This document shows, one piece after another, positions 25,154 through 33,743 of a stretch of 64,000 bases of DNA. The position numbers and the translations under genes were made by a program. The DNA is taken from the NCBI GenBank assembly GCA_964428355.1, contig CAYRYU010000031.1, positions 7,089 to 71,088 on the forward strand, written 5' to 3'. The stretch comes from CAYRYU01 sp964428355 (GTDB taxonomy: Bacteria > Muiribacteriota > Ozemobacteria > Ozemobacterales > Ozemobacteraceae). The notes under the pieces were generated by a model. The model was not told the origin of the DNA and did not search any database. It saw nothing but the letters and a program-made list of their open reading frames with translations. Each line of letters begins with the position of its first letter. Position 1 is the first letter of the stretch.

Positions 25154-25366
25154 ATGATCGACCTGAAAGAATATTTGCGAAGGAACAACCGGATTTTCGG
25201 GGTCGGGGAACCCGGGGCGCAGGAGGGAAAGGTTCTTCCCCGGCGCAACCAGCTGCTCAGCGAGGCCAAGGACAGCCTCAGACGACATCTTCAGCAGCAG
25301 CTCCTGACCGCGCTGAAAAAGTTCAACGAAGAGGGGACCCCGGCCGACCCGCTCAAGATCTCCTGA
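25154..25366 (+). CDS. small basic protein of unknown function
   Basis: 70 residues beginning MIDLKEYLRRNNRIFGVGEP and ending in a charged helix (LSEAKDSLRRHLQQQLLTAL). I placed the start at 25154, where GGAGAGGTGGA lies 9-18 bases upstream. It is convergent with the aldo/keto reductase gene, 40 bp away. I recognise no family. Composition matches neighbouring real genes. Confidence 0.45.
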   Translation: MIDLKEYLRRNNRIFGVGEPGAQEGKVLPRRNQLLSEAKDSLRRHLQQQLLTALKKFNEEGTPADPLKIS

Positions 25367-25406
25367 TCATCCGCCCCAGGACCCTGCCCGCAAGGGATGG
25401 CCGGGG

Positions 25407-26423
25407 TCAAGCCTGGGCGTCGTACCAGGCCACGTTTTCACGGATCAGATCCGGGATGGGAAGCTTGTAGGGGCATCGGGTCATGCAGATCCGACAGTTG
25501 GTGCAGGTTCGGGCTTCCTCGACCATCCCCGCAAACGGACTCGAACGGAAGAGCGGCAACCCCATCCGCTTGATGAACTGGCGCAATCCCAGCACTCCCT
25601 GGATTCCGATTTCCTGGGGACACGGCTGACAATAATCGCACCGCCGACAGAAGGTTTTCTCGTGCTCCTTTTGAAGGGCCGCGATCTCCTCCCGCTGACG
25701 ATGTGTCAGAGGCCGGTTCTCGCGAAAGTTCCTCCAGTTCTCATCGAACAGGGCGGGGGTTTCGACCCCGGGAATCAGGAGCAGATTCGGCTGGGATAGG
25801 CCGAACCCGATGGCAAGGTCCGAACGGTCGATGACTCCCCCCGAAAAGGATTTCATCGCGATTACCCCTATCCCCTTGCGGATGGCTTTGGGAATGACCC
25901 TTTCCGCGGCCCGGGGCTCCAAAACTCCGTAGCAGACCATGATCGTCTCGAAAAGGCCTTCGTCGATGACCCTCTCCAGGACATCGAGGCTGTGGCTCGT
26001 CAGGCCGATGTGGCCGATCCGCCCGGCGTGCCGGGCCCGCTTGAGGCCTTCCAAAGCTCCGCCCGGGCCTATCACCTTCTCGTAGCTGGGATGATCATTC
26101 ACGAAGTGGCATTGGTATAGGTGGATGAAATCCCGTCCCAGCTCTTTCCGGCTCAACTCGATGTCGGCAAGGACGCCCTCCGCCGTCTGTTTGATGGATT
26201 TCGTCGCGAGGATGACGTTCCGGTTCGTCCGTTTCAGGGCGAGGCCGATCCGATGCTCGCTGGATGTGTACATCCGGGACGTGTCCACGAAGTCGACCCC
26301 TGACTCGATCGCGTGCAAAACCACGTCCTCTGCCTGTTTCTCGGAAACACGCTGGATCGGAATCCCGCCGAACCCGACACGGTACATCTCGAGCCCGGTC
26401 TTGCCCAGGACCATTCTCTCCAT
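25407..26423 (-). CDS. aldo/keto reductase with C-terminal iron-sulfur motifs
   Basis: A 338-residue protein. The TIM-barrel aldo/keto reductase domain (about 1-280) has GFGGIPIQRV, the catalytic-type DTSRMYTSSEHRIG segment, and YQCHFVNDH at strand 4. A ferredoxin-like tail carries CRRCDYCQPCPQEIG and CTNCRICMTRCPYK, able to bind two 4Fe-4S clusters. This architecture is common in anaerobes, where it may couple NAD(P)H and ferredoxin redox chemistry. I take the ATG at 26423, preceded by GAGGGAAAAAG, five codons inside the longest frame. The substrate is unknown. Confidence 0.85.
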   Translation of the reverse strand: MERMVLGKTGLEMYRVGFGGIPIQRVSEKQAEDVVLHAIESGVDFVDTSRMYTSSEHRIGLALKRTNRNVILATKSIKQTAEGVLADIELSRKELGRDFIHLYQCHFVNDHPSYEKVIGPGGALEGLKRARHAGRIGHIGLTSHSLDVLERVIDEGLFETIMVCYGVLEPRAAERVIPKAIRKGIGVIAMKSFSGGVIDRSDLAIGFGLSQPNLLLIPGVETPALFDENWRNFRENRPLTHRQREEIAALQKEHEKTFCRRCDYCQPCPQEIGIQGVLGLRQFIKRMGLPLFRSSPFAGMVEEARTCTNCRICMTRCPYKLPIPDLIRENVAWYDAQA

Positions 26424-26800
26424 CTTTTTCCCTCGCATCTGGATTTCGGAGCCTCGCTCCGAAAAGCCCCCAGGAATTCTGCCATGCGTGGGCCATCCAC
26501 GAAAGCGGAGGATCCTGCCGGCCGCGAAAGATTTTAGACCCTGCCGCTCTCCAAGTCAAGCCCCCCATGCCAGGATTCGGGAATACCCATTGTGAAAACA
26601 GCTTCTGAAGGCATTTTTGCCTGGATTGTGCGAAAATTACTCGGACAAAGGAACACGATTTGTCACTAGTGAAAAAATTAGTTTGCTGATCAGATCAGGG
26701 GTACGCAGGTTTTTCCGAAGATGTGATCGAATCAAGTTATTCAGGGAGTCCTAGACGGCAGGACCCTCATCAAATCAAGGAATCATAGCCGGGCTCCCGC
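26424..26800. other. AT-richer intergenic region without a supported gene
   Basis: This lies between the divergent aldo/keto reductase and the small CxxC protein. The stretch at about 26580-26760 is visibly AT-richer than its surroundings. It contains small palindromic words (CACTAGTG, and CTGATCAGATCAG with overlapping dyads). I see no gene or RNA in it. Confidence 0.45.
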
Positions 26801-26829
26801 TTGCCACACCCGGGGTTGGGCCATATAAT
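26801..26829 (+). promoter_or_regulatory. predicted housekeeping-type promoter of the small CxxC protein
   Basis: TTGCCA (26801-26806) and a perfect TATAAT (26824-26829) are separated by 17 bp. The start codon lies 50 bp downstream. Confidence 0.6.
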
Positions 26830-26878
26830 AGCCGTCACTTTCCCGTGCGAAAACGCTTCCAACGCCAGTGAGGTGCAA

Positions 26879-27193
26879 ATGAGCAACCCCCTTCCCCTTT
26901 CCCAGGTTTCTCCCTCCTCTGCTGAACTGCTCGAAAAAGCTCCTGAAAAGCCCAAGCTGTCGCTGGTTCCCAATCCGTCACCTACCCCTCCCCTGCGGCT
27001 CCAGCAGGCGAGTGTTTCGGGGACCCCGCCCGATATCGCAGCCGTTCTTGCCACATTTCGCACCCAGAATCGGCAGTGCTGGCTGTGTGGGAAGATCGCG
27101 GCCAGTCTGGAAGCGGGAAAAAAGCTGTCAGAGGATGACGAATGGCATTTCGTCACCTGCGTGTCAAGCTGGAACAACCTGAAATCCTCCTGA
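26879..27193 (+). CDS. small CxxC protein of unknown function carrying a dispersed repeat
   Basis: 104 residues from the ATG at 26879 (GTGAGGTGC upstream). The N-terminal 35 residues are Ser/Pro/Leu-rich. The middle (PTPPLRLQQASVSGTPPD) is encoded by a copy of the GGCTCC hairpin repeat. The C-terminal 50 residues (RQCWLCGKIAASLEAG, EWHFVTCVSSW) hold a CxxC pair plus a third Cys and look like the conserved core. The strong promoter argues it is expressed. Function is unknown; metal or redox binding is only a guess. Confidence 0.5.
   Translation: MSNPLPLSQVSPSSAELLEKAPEKPKLSLVPNPSPTPPLRLQQASVSGTPPDIAAVLATFRTQNRQCWLCGKIAASLEAGKKLSEDDEWHFVTCVSSWNNLKSS
26984..27030 (+). repeat. dispersed hairpin repeat with GGCTCC loop (copy 2 of 3, inside a reading frame)
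   Basis: CCTGC and GCAGG form a stem around GGCTCCA, followed by GAGTGTTTCGGGGACC. It matches 8189-8248 over most of its length. It lies inside the small CxxC protein without breaking the frame. Confidence 0.55.
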
Positions 27194-27209
27194 CCCCCGC
27201 TGTGAACTG

Positions 27210-27308
27210 CCACGGAGGCACGGAGACACCGAGGTTATCCTGACCCTTCCTCCCCTTGGTTGGACCCGGAATTTTGGGATTTCCTCCGTGGCTCGGTGTC
27301 TCGGTGGC
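27210..27308. repeat. inverted pair of CTCNGTGN period-8 repeats
   Basis: Arms at 27210-27234 and 27283-27308 are built of the same 8-base unit in opposite orientation (20 of 25 positions complementary), separated by 48 bp. Transcribed, they would form a long stem-loop between the small CxxC gene and the lytic transglycosylase gene, possibly ending or insulating transcription. Confidence 0.7.
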
Positions 27309-27419
27309 ATCCTGCACCCTCGGATATCTGGTTTCCGATTTCCATCGTTAAGGAAATCTCCTTCTCCGCCGATATGATTGACGTCCGAAGTCATCCTCAT
27401 TCGACGATGGAGGTTTCCC

Positions 27420-28496
27420 TTGCCGCGTTCCAAAAAGGTGCATCCGATGCTCCTCTTCCTCATCCCCCTCCTCATGGGAATTTGCGCGTCGGCTCATGGG
27501 GCCATCTATTCCTACCGGGATGACACGGGCCGCCTTTTTCTGACCGACAATCCTCCCAACTCGAAATACAAGATCATCGTCACCACGATCAAGGACCGGG
27601 AAGGCCCGGATCTTCCCAAGAACGTCGGCAACCCGGTTCTCGCGGAGATGGCTCCACAGAAGGTTCTTCTGCCCAACGACGAGACCTTCAGCTCGATCAT
27701 CAACGAAGCCGCCAAGTTCCATGGCCTGGATCCTTACCTGATCAAGGCGGTGATCAAGGTGGAATCGGATTTCGACCCGAACATCGTCTCCTCGAAGGGT
27801 GCCCAGGGGCTCATGCAGCTCATCCCTTCCACTGCGAGATTGATGAACTGCAACGATCCCTTCGACCCCTATCAGAACATCATGGGTGGGGCGAAGTACC
27901 TGCAGGCGATGCTGTCCAAATTCCGCTCGAATCTCGATCTGGCGCTTGCAGCCTACAATGCCGGACCTGGCAGGGTCGAGCAGTATTCGGGGGTTCCCCC
28001 CTTCAGGGAGACCCGGAACTACGTCAAGAAGGTCAACCACTATTACCGCCAGTTCAGGGCCAACCTCCCGGTAACCCGGATGGTCAGGAAGACGACGGGC
28101 TCCTTTCCGGTCCTGCCTTCGACTCTCAGCAAGAAGCTCAGCGAGGCCTACTCCGTGTATCTCGACAACAACGTGGATGGGGCGATCAGGGCCTACCAGG
28201 ACATCCTGAACATCTTTCCGCGGAACACCCAGGCGCTCTACAACCTGGCCTGCCTTCTCGACATGGAGCGAAGATACAACGAGGCAATCGATGCCTATCT
28301 CGCAGCACTCAAGGAAGACCCCTTTTTGGACAAGGCCATCTACAATCTGGCCATCATCTACGAACGCCTGGGGCATCACCGCGAGGCGATCGAAGCCTGG
28401 AAGAAATTCGTTCAGGCGACCAAGGACGAGGACAAGATCACGATGGCCGAGCGCTACGTGAAGGAACTCGAGGAGTACGTGGCTCTCAACAGGTAG
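27420..28496 (+). CDS. lytic transglycosylase (SLT family) with DUF4124 and TPR regions
   Basis: A 358-residue periplasmic murein hydrolase. A signal peptide (about 9-23, MLLFLIPLLMGICASAHG) is followed by a DUF4124-like segment (IYSYRDDTGRLFLTDNPP). The SLT domain spans about 90-215, with the catalytic Glu in KVESDFDP and the GLMQLIPSTA and AAYNAGPGRVEQY motifs. Two or three TPR units follow (about 245-350). I take the TTG at 27420 because GGAGG lies eight bases upstream. It sits 37 bp ahead of the pseudopilin-like trio and may open the peptidoglycan for that assembly. Confidence 0.85.
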   Translation: MPRSKKVHPMLLFLIPLLMGICASAHGAIYSYRDDTGRLFLTDNPPNSKYKIIVTTIKDREGPDLPKNVGNPVLAEMAPQKVLLPNDETFSSIINEAAKFHGLDPYLIKAVIKVESDFDPNIVSSKGAQGLMQLIPSTARLMNCNDPFDPYQNIMGGAKYLQAMLSKFRSNLDLALAAYNAGPGRVEQYSGVPPFRETRNYVKKVNHYYRQFRANLPVTRMVRKTTGSFPVLPSTLSKKLSEAYSVYLDNNVDGAIRAYQDILNIFPRNTQALYNLACLLDMERRYNEAIDAYLAALKEDPFLDKAIYNLAIIYERLGHHREAIEAWKKFVQATKDEDKITMAERYVKELEEYVALNR

Positions 28497-28533
28497 ATTC
28501 CCGAAGCATGCCCGCCCGGGCAGAAGAAGGTCG

Positions 28534-28917
28534 ATGAAGAAACGAGCGAAGTCCAGAACCACCGTCGAGCTGTTGCTCTATCTGGGCATTGCGACCTTTT
28601 TCTTCTGGCCCTTCGTGCAGCTCTACCATATCCAGGCCATTCCGATCCTGGACTCGGACCGGTACCAGAAAGCCGCCGTCGCTCTCACCACGATCCTGGA
28701 AGAAGCCCTTGCGCTGCCCTTCCCCGACTCCCCACCCCCTGCGATCTTCAAGATCATCCCCGGGTTCGAGGAGGAGGGAATCACCGGTTGCGTGGAGATA
28801 CTTCCGCACCCCGACTACAAGGGAATGATGCTTTATCGAGCCCACGTGAAATGGGGAATGTTCTTCCTGCGAAAAACCCTTACCCTAGAAGCAATGACCT
28901 CGAGGTCGAAACCATGA
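28534..28917 (+). CDS. pseudopilin-like membrane protein (GspI/PilV-like position)
   Basis: 127 residues: a basic N-terminus, then SRTTVELLLYLGIATFFFW, which resembles the prepilin segment with Glu near +5 but without the usual Gly at -1. A small periplasmic domain follows. Its 3' end overlaps the next start by 4 bp (ATGA). Assignment rests on position and the N-terminal helix. It could instead be an unrelated single-pass protein. Confidence 0.5.
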   Translation: MKKRAKSRTTVELLLYLGIATFFFWPFVQLYHIQAIPILDSDRYQKAAVALTTILEEALALPFPDSPPPAIFKIIPGFEEEGITGCVEILPHPDYKGMMLYRAHVKWGMFFLRKTLTLEAMTSRSKP

Positions 28918-29453
28918 AACAAACGGATTTCCTGCTGGAAAAGAGACGCGGTCTCATGATCTGGGAGATCGTTCTGTTCATGGTTTTCCTTGCGATCGCC
29001 GCGGGTTCCTCCGTGTTCTTCTTCTTTCTTTCCTCGAAGGACGTGAGGATCGCCCAAAACGATATCATCCTCGCCCAGAACGCGAACGTCGTTCTGGACA
29101 TGATCTGCGATGACCTCTCGAATGCGGTCCTGATCGAACGGCCCTTTGACGGGGAAGCGAAGGAGTGCTACTTTCGCAAACCTGCCCTGGGAGGCACTCT
29201 CGATCCATCCCTGGAGGTCCAGGGCTTCGTGTTCTCCGAAGGCGGCCTTTCATACGTCGTCAGGACCGGGTCGGGAACAAGCCAGATGAAATCCTACCGT
29301 GGCCTCGCGAATCCCCTGATTTCCGGGGTCGACGCCGGAAAATTCCTCCGGCCCGACAGCCGGCTGATCCAGATCCAGATGAGGACCGCCTTCCCAGAGT
29401 CTCGTGACCTCCAGAGGAATTTTCGGCGAAGCGTTTTCCTGAGGAACCAATGA
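28914..29453 (+). CDS. type II/IV pseudopilin-like protein (GspJ/PilW-like)
   Basis: 179 residues. The N-terminus carries a textbook prepilin cleavage motif: RRG, then LMIWE (Gly at -1, Glu at +5) followed by a hydrophobic helix. The downstream helix (NVVLDMICDDLSNAVL) and beta-rich domain match the general plan of GspJ/PilW minor pilins. It should be processed by a prepilin peptidase and assemble at the tip of a pseudopilus. Starts and stops overlap by 4 bp on both sides, indicating one translationally coupled operon. Confidence 0.68.
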   Translation: MKQTDFLLEKRRGLMIWEIVLFMVFLAIAAGSSVFFFFLSSKDVRIAQNDIILAQNANVVLDMICDDLSNAVLIERPFDGEAKECYFRKPALGGTLDPSLEVQGFVFSEGGLSYVVRTGSGTSQMKSYRGLANPLISGVDAGKFLRPDSRLIQIQMRTAFPESRDLQRNFRRSVFLRNQ

Positions 29454-31219
29454 AACGTTACCACAGGCTCTTCTCCCGGTCCGCCCTTCCGATCCTGATC
29501 ATGATCCTTTTCACGGGCCTGCTTTTCTCCTTCCTGCTGATCCGGATCTACCTGAGCGATCGCGATCAGGCCTATCTCCGGATCACCGTCCGACAGGCCT
29601 GTCTTGCCGCCGAGAGCGGAGTCCATTACGCCCTTCAGGGAATCCTGCGGAACTTCGTCCAGTCGGAAAAGCCCATCTCATCCTCGAACCTCCCCTCCCC
29701 GGAAGCCATTGAAGATCGCCTCCCAATGGGAAAATGGCGGCGGGTGGGCTCGGCCAGCGACGCGTTTTTCCGCCTCCTGCAGATCAAGCGGGTTCCCGGC
29801 GTGGACCGCAAGGAGACCCCCTTCGTCGACGAATCCGCTCTCTTCCAGCTCTTCGTCGAAGGCCGCTCGGGGAAGAACCTCTACCGCTCCTCCGCCGTCT
29901 TCGAGATTGCGGAACCCCTCAAACGGTTTGCCGTGTTCAACAGCCTGAACGAATACTATTACGGGACCCCGCTCCAGCCCTGGATCGCGGAAGCCGGGGG
30001 TGTTCCAGCCTTCTACCAGGCGAATCAGGGAACCTTCGATTCCGGAGCCATCTCGCTGCGTGGGGTGTGCAACAGCCCGGAGCTTCTGGTGAAGATGTTT
30101 TCGCCGGAAGGTTCCGATCCTTTCCTGACGGCGTCTGGAGAGAAATCCTCGAGGGGGAACTACGGCCGAATCTTTGGTCGTGGAGGAAAATCCCCCTGCC
30201 AGGGCCCCCTCGGATGTTCCACCCCCCTGATCGTTGACGATCACACATTCTTCGGTCCCATCCTGACCTCGTTCTACCTGTACCGGCGGGGAAGCTACAA
30301 ACCCACGGTCCAGATGGACCAGACCGCGATCGCTCTTGCCTCGAGCCGCAGGATCCAGCAGGCATCCAACAATATCGAGGGGGATATGCCTTCGGGGATC
30401 CTCGTGGACCGTGACTCCCCGGGAAAACCGACCTTTGCTATGAGCTGGCTTCCCGACTTCGATGCTCTCGAGAAGATGGCCCGGAAGGACGGGATCTACA
30501 TAGACGAGCAGGGCCGGGGCTTTCTGCGCGGGGAACCCAACGGCGTCGATTATCACTTCGGAACCCACGAGCGCTATTCCGAAACCTACCTCTCCCCGAC
30601 TTCGACGAAGCTCGAACAGGACCACAGCAAGGAAGGTTTCATCGTTCTCTCGACTCCCACACGTTATGGGGAGATCAACAACCTCGACGCCAAAGCCCTG
30701 GGCGGAGCCAGGATCATCTTCTCCGAAAACACCGTCTTCCTGCGGGGAGACATCGGCGGGGACCTCGTGATCGTCACCCCCAGGCATATCCTGCTCACTG
30801 GTTCCACGAACGTCGACCTTCCTTTCAACCTGTTCCTCGTTCCCCGCGAGGGGGTCGGAATCTCCACCACCGATCTCGAGGAATACATTTCGAACAACAA
30901 TCCGGATCTGGGTTTCATCACTGCCGCCAAAACGTGGATCGTGAAAGCCCTCATCTACAAACCGGGGGCCGGGTGGTATGGAACATGGTCAAGGCCGCAG
31001 GAAGCGGGCGGACCCGTCATTCCTATGGGGTTTCTCGGGTCCAGAATCCTATCGATCACCATCCTGGGCGGCTGCATCGAGGGGAACATCAACAGGTGGG
31101 TTTCCCACGCCGCCACCGATGGGATCGTGGTGAAGTGGGACCCCAGCTGCACCGATCGGCTTCCCGTGAAACCCGTCCATATCAACCTGATGAAGACGAG
31201 CACCGTCCGGACCCAGTGA
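29450..31219 (+). CDS. large pseudopilin-like protein (GspK/PilX-like)
   Basis: A 589-residue protein. An N-terminal hydrophobic helix (about 11-32, ALPILIMILFTGLLFSFLL) is followed by a segment with QACLAAESGVHYALQGILR, typical of PilX/GspK N-termini. It has no Glu at +5, as in GspK. The long extracytoplasmic part (about 60-589) is beta-rich, ending with a polyhedral region around GARIIFSENTVFLRGDIGG and VDLPFNLFLVP that looks like a right-handed beta-helix. It would be the tip or cargo-like component. No motor or secretin gene lies nearby. Confidence 0.6.
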   Translation: MKRYHRLFSRSALPILIMILFTGLLFSFLLIRIYLSDRDQAYLRITVRQACLAAESGVHYALQGILRNFVQSEKPISSSNLPSPEAIEDRLPMGKWRRVGSASDAFFRLLQIKRVPGVDRKETPFVDESALFQLFVEGRSGKNLYRSSAVFEIAEPLKRFAVFNSLNEYYYGTPLQPWIAEAGGVPAFYQANQGTFDSGAISLRGVCNSPELLVKMFSPEGSDPFLTASGEKSSRGNYGRIFGRGGKSPCQGPLGCSTPLIVDDHTFFGPILTSFYLYRRGSYKPTVQMDQTAIALASSRRIQQASNNIEGDMPSGILVDRDSPGKPTFAMSWLPDFDALEKMARKDGIYIDEQGRGFLRGEPNGVDYHFGTHERYSETYLSPTSTKLEQDHSKEGFIVLSTPTRYGEINNLDAKALGGARIIFSENTVFLRGDIGGDLVIVTPRHILLTGSTNVDLPFNLFLVPREGVGISTTDLEEYISNNNPDLGFITAAKTWIVKALIYKPGAGWYGTWSRPQEAGGPVIPMGFLGSRILSITILGGCIEGNINRWVSHAATDGIVVKWDPSCTDRLPVKPVHINLMKTSTVRTQ

Positions 31220-31239
31220 CCCGGTAACCCCTTGCCGAC

Positions 31240-33489
31240 TCATCTTTCCCTGGGTTTCCCCCTGCGCAGAGGATGCCCGGTTCCCGCCGGAGCAGGGCGG
31301 TTTTCCTGACCATCCCGACGGAAGAAAGGACGAGGGCGCTTTTCTGAACCGGTTTCGGCGGGGGAAGTGACTTTCCTGGTGAAAGTCCGATGCGACGGCC
31401 CGGAATCCGATCGTTTCCCGGTTTCCCGGCTTCCGCCTTCCTCATTTCCTTTTCTCTTGAAGTCAGGTCGGGGCTCGGAATGAGCTTTCACCCCATGGGG
31501 CCTTTCGGAATCGAATCTTTTCCGGGGTCGCTCCGCCTTGCGGGAGGACCGCTCTTCAGGAACACCCGCCTGGTCGGACGTTCCAGCCTCGGGGCGGGCG
31601 GGCTTCTCCTCGGGTCGGTTCCCGGGCCTGTTCCTGGGGGGGCGGTCGATGAACGGAGAGATGTTCATGTTCTTCCCGCAGATCCTGGCGGTCTGGAGAA
31701 CGGTCAGGAGCTCCTGGGGGAAGTCCGCGGGGAGATCGACCGTGCAGAACCTCTCGAAAATGTTGATCTTTCCGATGATCTTGCTCTCCAGGCCGGTTTC
31801 TCCTGCGATGGCACCAACGATGTTTCCGGGTTGTACAAAGTCCCGTCGGCCGACTTCGATCCGGAACCGTGCCATTCCCTCCTCGACGGGGGGGAGCTCA
31901 CGGGACTTTCCCGGCTTCTCCGATGGTTTCACGCGGTCCGCACGTTCGAAGGGCGGCCTTTCGCGTTTGGGAGTGGGTTCCCCATCGGTTGAAAAACCAC
32001 CCGAAGTTCCCCTCTGGGCCCTCTGAGCCCTCTGCGACCTCTGTGGCTTTCCCCGCTCTCTTTCGTCCGAAATTGGCGGATCCTGGTCGCCAGGCAGTTC
32101 CCCCATCTGAGGTTGGTCTCCGGGGAACCGGTATCTCGGTTTCACCAGAAGCGGAACGCTGCCCTGAGCCATTTTTCCCAGGGCCGCGGCCAGATCGAGC
32201 GGCGCGATGTTCATTTCCCCGCTGAGTTTTTCCACCAGTTCGCGGAAGAAAGCCAGGTCATCGGCCCCGAGGGTCTCGGTGATCCGGGCTTTGAACGTGG
32301 CGATGCGTTTCTCGTTTACAAGTTCCACACTGGGAATCTTCATGGGCTCGATCTTCTGGCGGGTGGCCCGCTCGATGATCTGAAGGATCCGCCGCTCCCG
32401 TGGAGAGACGAAGAGGATGGCCTCCCCGCTGCGACCGGCCCGGCCGGTGCGTCCGATGCGATGGACATAGGCCTCGGCGTCGTAGGGGACATCGTAATTG
32501 ATCACGTGGCTGATCCGGTCGACATCCAGTCCCCGAGCCGCGACATCGGTGGCGATAAGGATGTTCAGCTTTCCGGACCTGAGCTGATCGATCGTGCGCT
32601 CGCGCTGGGACTGCGGGATGTCGCCGTTCAGGGCGACGGACGCGAACCCGCGTGCGTTCAGTTTCTCGGACAATTCGAGGGTCTCGTTCTTGGTACGGAC
32701 GAAGATGAGAACGGCATCGAATGGCTCCACTTCGAGGATCCGGGTCAGGGCATCCAGCTTGTGGAAACCGCTCACGATCCAGTAGCGTTGCCTGGTCGCT
32801 TCCACCGTCGCGGTCCTGGCCTTGATGATGATCTCTTCCGGTTCCTTGAGATACTTTTTGGCGATGGCCCGGATCGGTGGGGGGAGGGTCGCGGAGAACA
32901 GGGCGATCTGCCGCGAAGGGGGAGTATGTTCGAGAATCCACTCGATGTCTTCCTTGAACCCCATGCGAAGCATTTCGTCGGCTTCATCGATCACCAGGGT
33001 GGTCAGGGCTTCGAGCTTCAGGGAACCCCGCTCGAGGTGATCCATGATCCTGCCAGGGGTCCCGACGATCACGTGAGCCCCGCGGTTCAGGCCCCGGAAC
33101 TGGCCCCCGTACTCCTGGCCTCCGTAGATCGCCAGGACATGAAAGCCCGGAAGGAACACCGCATATTCCTGGAAGGCCTCCGAAACCTGGATGGCCAGCT
33201 CACGCGTGGGTGTCAGGACCAGGACCTGGGGTTCCGTTCGGTTCAGGACGATTTTTGAAAGGAGCGGGAAGGCGAACGCCGCCGTTTTCCCCGTGCCGGT
33301 CTGGGCCTGGCCCAGGACGTCCCCACCGTTCAGGATCCGGGGAATCATGATCGCCTGGATGGGGGTGGGAAGCTCGTACCCGACCTTTTCGATCACGCGC
33401 TGGATCGGTTCGATGAGATTCAGGTCCTTGAAACTGGTGACCGGAAGAGGTTCTTCGATGCTGGTGGCAACATGGGGTTTCGTAGTCAT
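31240..33489 (-). CDS. DEAD-box RNA helicase with DbpA-type RNA-binding domain
   Basis: A 749-residue helicase (CsdA/DeaD type). The Q motif is near residue 20-45, Walker A reads AQTGTGKT, then PTRELAIQ, VIDEADEML and SATLPP, with HRIGRTGRAG in the second RecA domain. A DbpA RNA-binding domain lies at about 550-630 (RFRIEVGRRDFVQPGNIVGA), followed by a basic tail of about 110 residues. Between core and DbpA domain, a stretch PQRSQRAQRAQRGTSGG is encoded by a period-9 DNA repeat. The ATG follows AAAGGAG. A leader of about 180 nt, predicted from the promoter at 33676, would suit cold- or growth-responsive control. Confidence 0.9.
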   Translation of the reverse strand: MTTKPHVATSIEEPLPVTSFKDLNLIEPIQRVIEKVGYELPTPIQAIMIPRILNGGDVLGQAQTGTGKTAAFAFPLLSKIVLNRTEPQVLVLTPTRELAIQVSEAFQEYAVFLPGFHVLAIYGGQEYGGQFRGLNRGAHVIVGTPGRIMDHLERGSLKLEALTTLVIDEADEMLRMGFKEDIEWILEHTPPSRQIALFSATLPPPIRAIAKKYLKEPEEIIIKARTATVEATRQRYWIVSGFHKLDALTRILEVEPFDAVLIFVRTKNETLELSEKLNARGFASVALNGDIPQSQRERTIDQLRSGKLNILIATDVAARGLDVDRISHVINYDVPYDAEAYVHRIGRTGRAGRSGEAILFVSPRERRILQIIERATRQKIEPMKIPSVELVNEKRIATFKARITETLGADDLAFFRELVEKLSGEMNIAPLDLAAALGKMAQGSVPLLVKPRYRFPGDQPQMGELPGDQDPPISDERERGKPQRSQRAQRAQRGTSGGFSTDGEPTPKRERPPFERADRVKPSEKPGKSRELPPVEEGMARFRIEVGRRDFVQPGNIVGAIAGETGLESKIIGKINIFERFCTVDLPADFPQELLTVLQTARICGKNMNISPFIDRPPRNRPGNRPEEKPARPEAGTSDQAGVPEERSSRKAERPRKRFDSERPHGVKAHSEPRPDFKRKGNEEGGSRETGKRSDSGPSHRTFTRKVTSPAETGSEKRPRPFFRRDGQENRPAPAGTGHPLRRGKPRER
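32009..32047. repeat. period-9 CAGAGG repeat inside the helicase gene
   Basis: On the minus strand four units of CAGAGGNNN follow one another after CCA, giving QRSQRAQRAQRG in the protein. It is the 9-base relative of the period-8 CTCNGTGN repeats seen between genes; the extra base keeps the frame. Confidence 0.65.
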
Positions 33490-33675
33490 GGCAACTCCTT
33501 TATCCCTATGGATGAGCCGAAAGAGACCAGGATCATCGTCAGGCAGGAGCTTCCCAACAGAAGAAGACCATGAGACCGCGCCCTGGAGCGAAGACTGATA
33601 TCAGCGGCGACGTCCGATGCGGCAAGGCATCGAAAACGTATTCGACAACGACGTTCACAAAACCGGGAAAGAAGC

Positions 33676-33705
33676 ATTCTAGCACGATTTTCTCCCCCTG
33701 TCGAA
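33676..33705 (-). promoter_or_regulatory. predicted promoter of the DEAD-box helicase gene
   Basis: On the minus strand TTCGAC (33700-33705), an 18-bp spacer and TAGAAT (33676-33681), with TG one base ahead of the -10 (extended -10). The transcription start would fall near 33669, giving a leader of about 180 nt before the ATG at 33489. I see no known riboswitch in the leader. Confidence 0.5.
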
Positions 33706-33743
33706 CGTAAATCCCCCTCCAAGGCAAATCGACCGTCAGTCTA

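Noticed and set aside
27348..28562. 404-codon minus-strand open frame
   Set aside because: Antisense to the lytic transglycosylase, which has a ribosome site and intact SLT motifs. No recognisable product on the minus strand.
32113..33258. 381-codon plus-strand open frame
   Set aside because: Mirror of the DEAD-box helicase core; Gly/Asp-rich shadow with no motif.
33490..33675. Riboswitch in the helicase leader
   Set aside because: A long leader is present, but no known aptamer pattern is recognisable. I kept only the promoter call.
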